6,274 nt of DNA, taken from Cyanobacteria bacterium UBA9971 (GTDB taxonomy: Bacteria > Cyanobacteriota > Vampirovibrionia > Gastranaerophilales > UBA9971). Every line of letters starts with the position of its first letter. Position 1 is the first letter of the stretch. Both the position numbers and the translations under genes were made by a program. This document shows, piece after piece, positions 5,943 to 6,274 of the stretch. The notes below the pieces were generated by a model. The model made no database searches and had not been told where the DNA came from. It saw nothing but the letters and a program-made list of their open reading frames with translations. The stretch lies in contig DNRP01000008.1 of assembly GCA_003499955.1 (NCBI GenBank), positions 1 to 6,274 of the forward strand, in the 5' to 3' direction.

Positions 5943-5960
5943 GCAATCACCTCTTTTTTT
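5936..5960 (+). terminator. Intrinsic terminator overlapping the stop codon
   Basis: GGGGTGA (5936-5942) pairs with TCACCTC (5947-5953) around a GCAA loop (one G-T pair), followed by seven T (5954-5960). The TGA stop of the upstream gene (5940-5942) is inside the left arm of the stem. The opposing gene's stop (TAA, 5961-5959) abuts the T-tract, so the same hairpin lies at the 3' end of both convergent genes, though on the minus strand it lacks a following U-run. Confidence 0.9.
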
Positions 5961-6274
5961 ATTGAGAAAGCCATGATTTGTAATAACAAGGTGGATTTGG
6001 GCATTTATTTCTGTCTATAGCATTATAATCATTGTCATAAACTATTTTATCAGGGATTCCGGATGCATTTATATCATTGCCGACAATTGTATAAAAAATA
6101 AATCTGTCTTTTCCGAATTGATTAGGCGTTGTAAGTCCGTTGCTGTCAACAACAAACCAGCCCAAATAAGAAGCTTCGCACCATGAGCGTCCTGAAGAAT
6201 CAACAAAACAGCGGTCGCCTGAAGAATTGGGGTGTCCTGAAATTACATCGGAGGTTTCGTTTGTTGCCCAGCAA
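5959..6274 (-). CDS. Pilin/pseudopilin-like surface protein, C-terminal part, cut by window edge
   Basis: The frame is open from the window edge to TAA at 5961-5959, giving 104 residues; the N-terminus lies beyond 6274. It begins C-W-A-T-N-E-T-S-D-V-I-S-G-H-P and contains SGDRCFVDSSG, SWCEASYLGWFVVDSNG, TTPNQFGKDRFIF and a C-terminal NKCPNPPCYYKSWLSQ. The V-D-x-N-G-x-x-x-P-N-x-x-G-x-D-x-F pattern is one I associate with type II secretion or type IV pilin-like proteins of gut Vampirovibrionia; the Asp- and Asn-rich loop resembles pseudopilin calcium loops. Five or more cysteines suggest an exported, disulfide-bonded domain. The N-terminal prepilin signal that would prove this is outside the window. 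An internal TTG (6165) is not a real start, since the coding pattern continues upstream of it. Confidence 0.6.
   Translation of the reverse strand, partial: CWATNETSDVISGHPNSSGDRCFVDSSGRSWCEASYLGWFVVDSNGLTTPNQFGKDRFIFYTIVGNDINASGIPDKIVYDNDYNAIDRNKCPNPPCYYKSWLSQ

Overview
The window is ordinary AT-rich bacterial chromosome. Genes are tightly packed, Shine-Dalgarno sites are mostly clear, and short dispersed palindromic repeats sit in several intergenic gaps. No plasmid, phage, CRISPR, tRNA or rRNA signal is visible. The best guess for the host is a non-photosynthetic cyanobacterial relative (Vampirovibrionia/'Melainabacteria', Gastranaerophilales type). The reasons are the base composition, a pilin-like protein whose C-terminus carries a D-x-N-G / P-N-x-x-G-x-D motif I associate with that group, and the TGTCATTGCGAG / TGTCATCCTGAG repeats. 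This is an inference at roughly 50% confidence; other AT-rich Gram-negative lineages remain possible.

Layout, left to right. Positions 1-1210 (minus strand) hold the chaperonin operon groES-groEL. groEL is cut by the window edge after about 254 residues, and a palindromic repeat lies between the two genes. Positions 1351-1873 (minus) hold a two-gene unit: a DUF2795-like protein followed by a 47-residue lmo0937-type membrane peptide, closed by a strong AT-rich hairpin terminator. Positions 1997-2539 (minus) encode a 3-methyladenine DNA glycosylase (Mpg/AAG family). Positions 2618-2752 are a mosaic inverted repeat. Positions 2784-3236 (plus) encode a stand-alone pair of CBS domains.

Positions 3239-5094 (minus) encode two MalF/MalG-type sugar ABC permease subunits, with another repeat between them and two more repeat units just upstream. 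No ATPase or solute-binding protein accompanies them here. Positions 5400-5942 (plus) encode an unrecognised helical, charged protein, with a terminator whose stem contains its stop codon. Positions 5959-6274 (minus) are the C-terminal part of a cysteine-containing pilin-like protein that runs off the window.

The genes do not form one pathway: protein folding, base-excision repair, nucleotide sensing, sugar import and surface pilins lie next to each other. I see no convincing new multi-gene system. The items most worth following up are the repeat elements (one a mosaic of two repeat types, one creating a false N-terminal extension of a permease), the unrecognised gene at 5400, the orphan permease pair, and the 16-bp palindrome upstream of groES where no CIRCE element is found.
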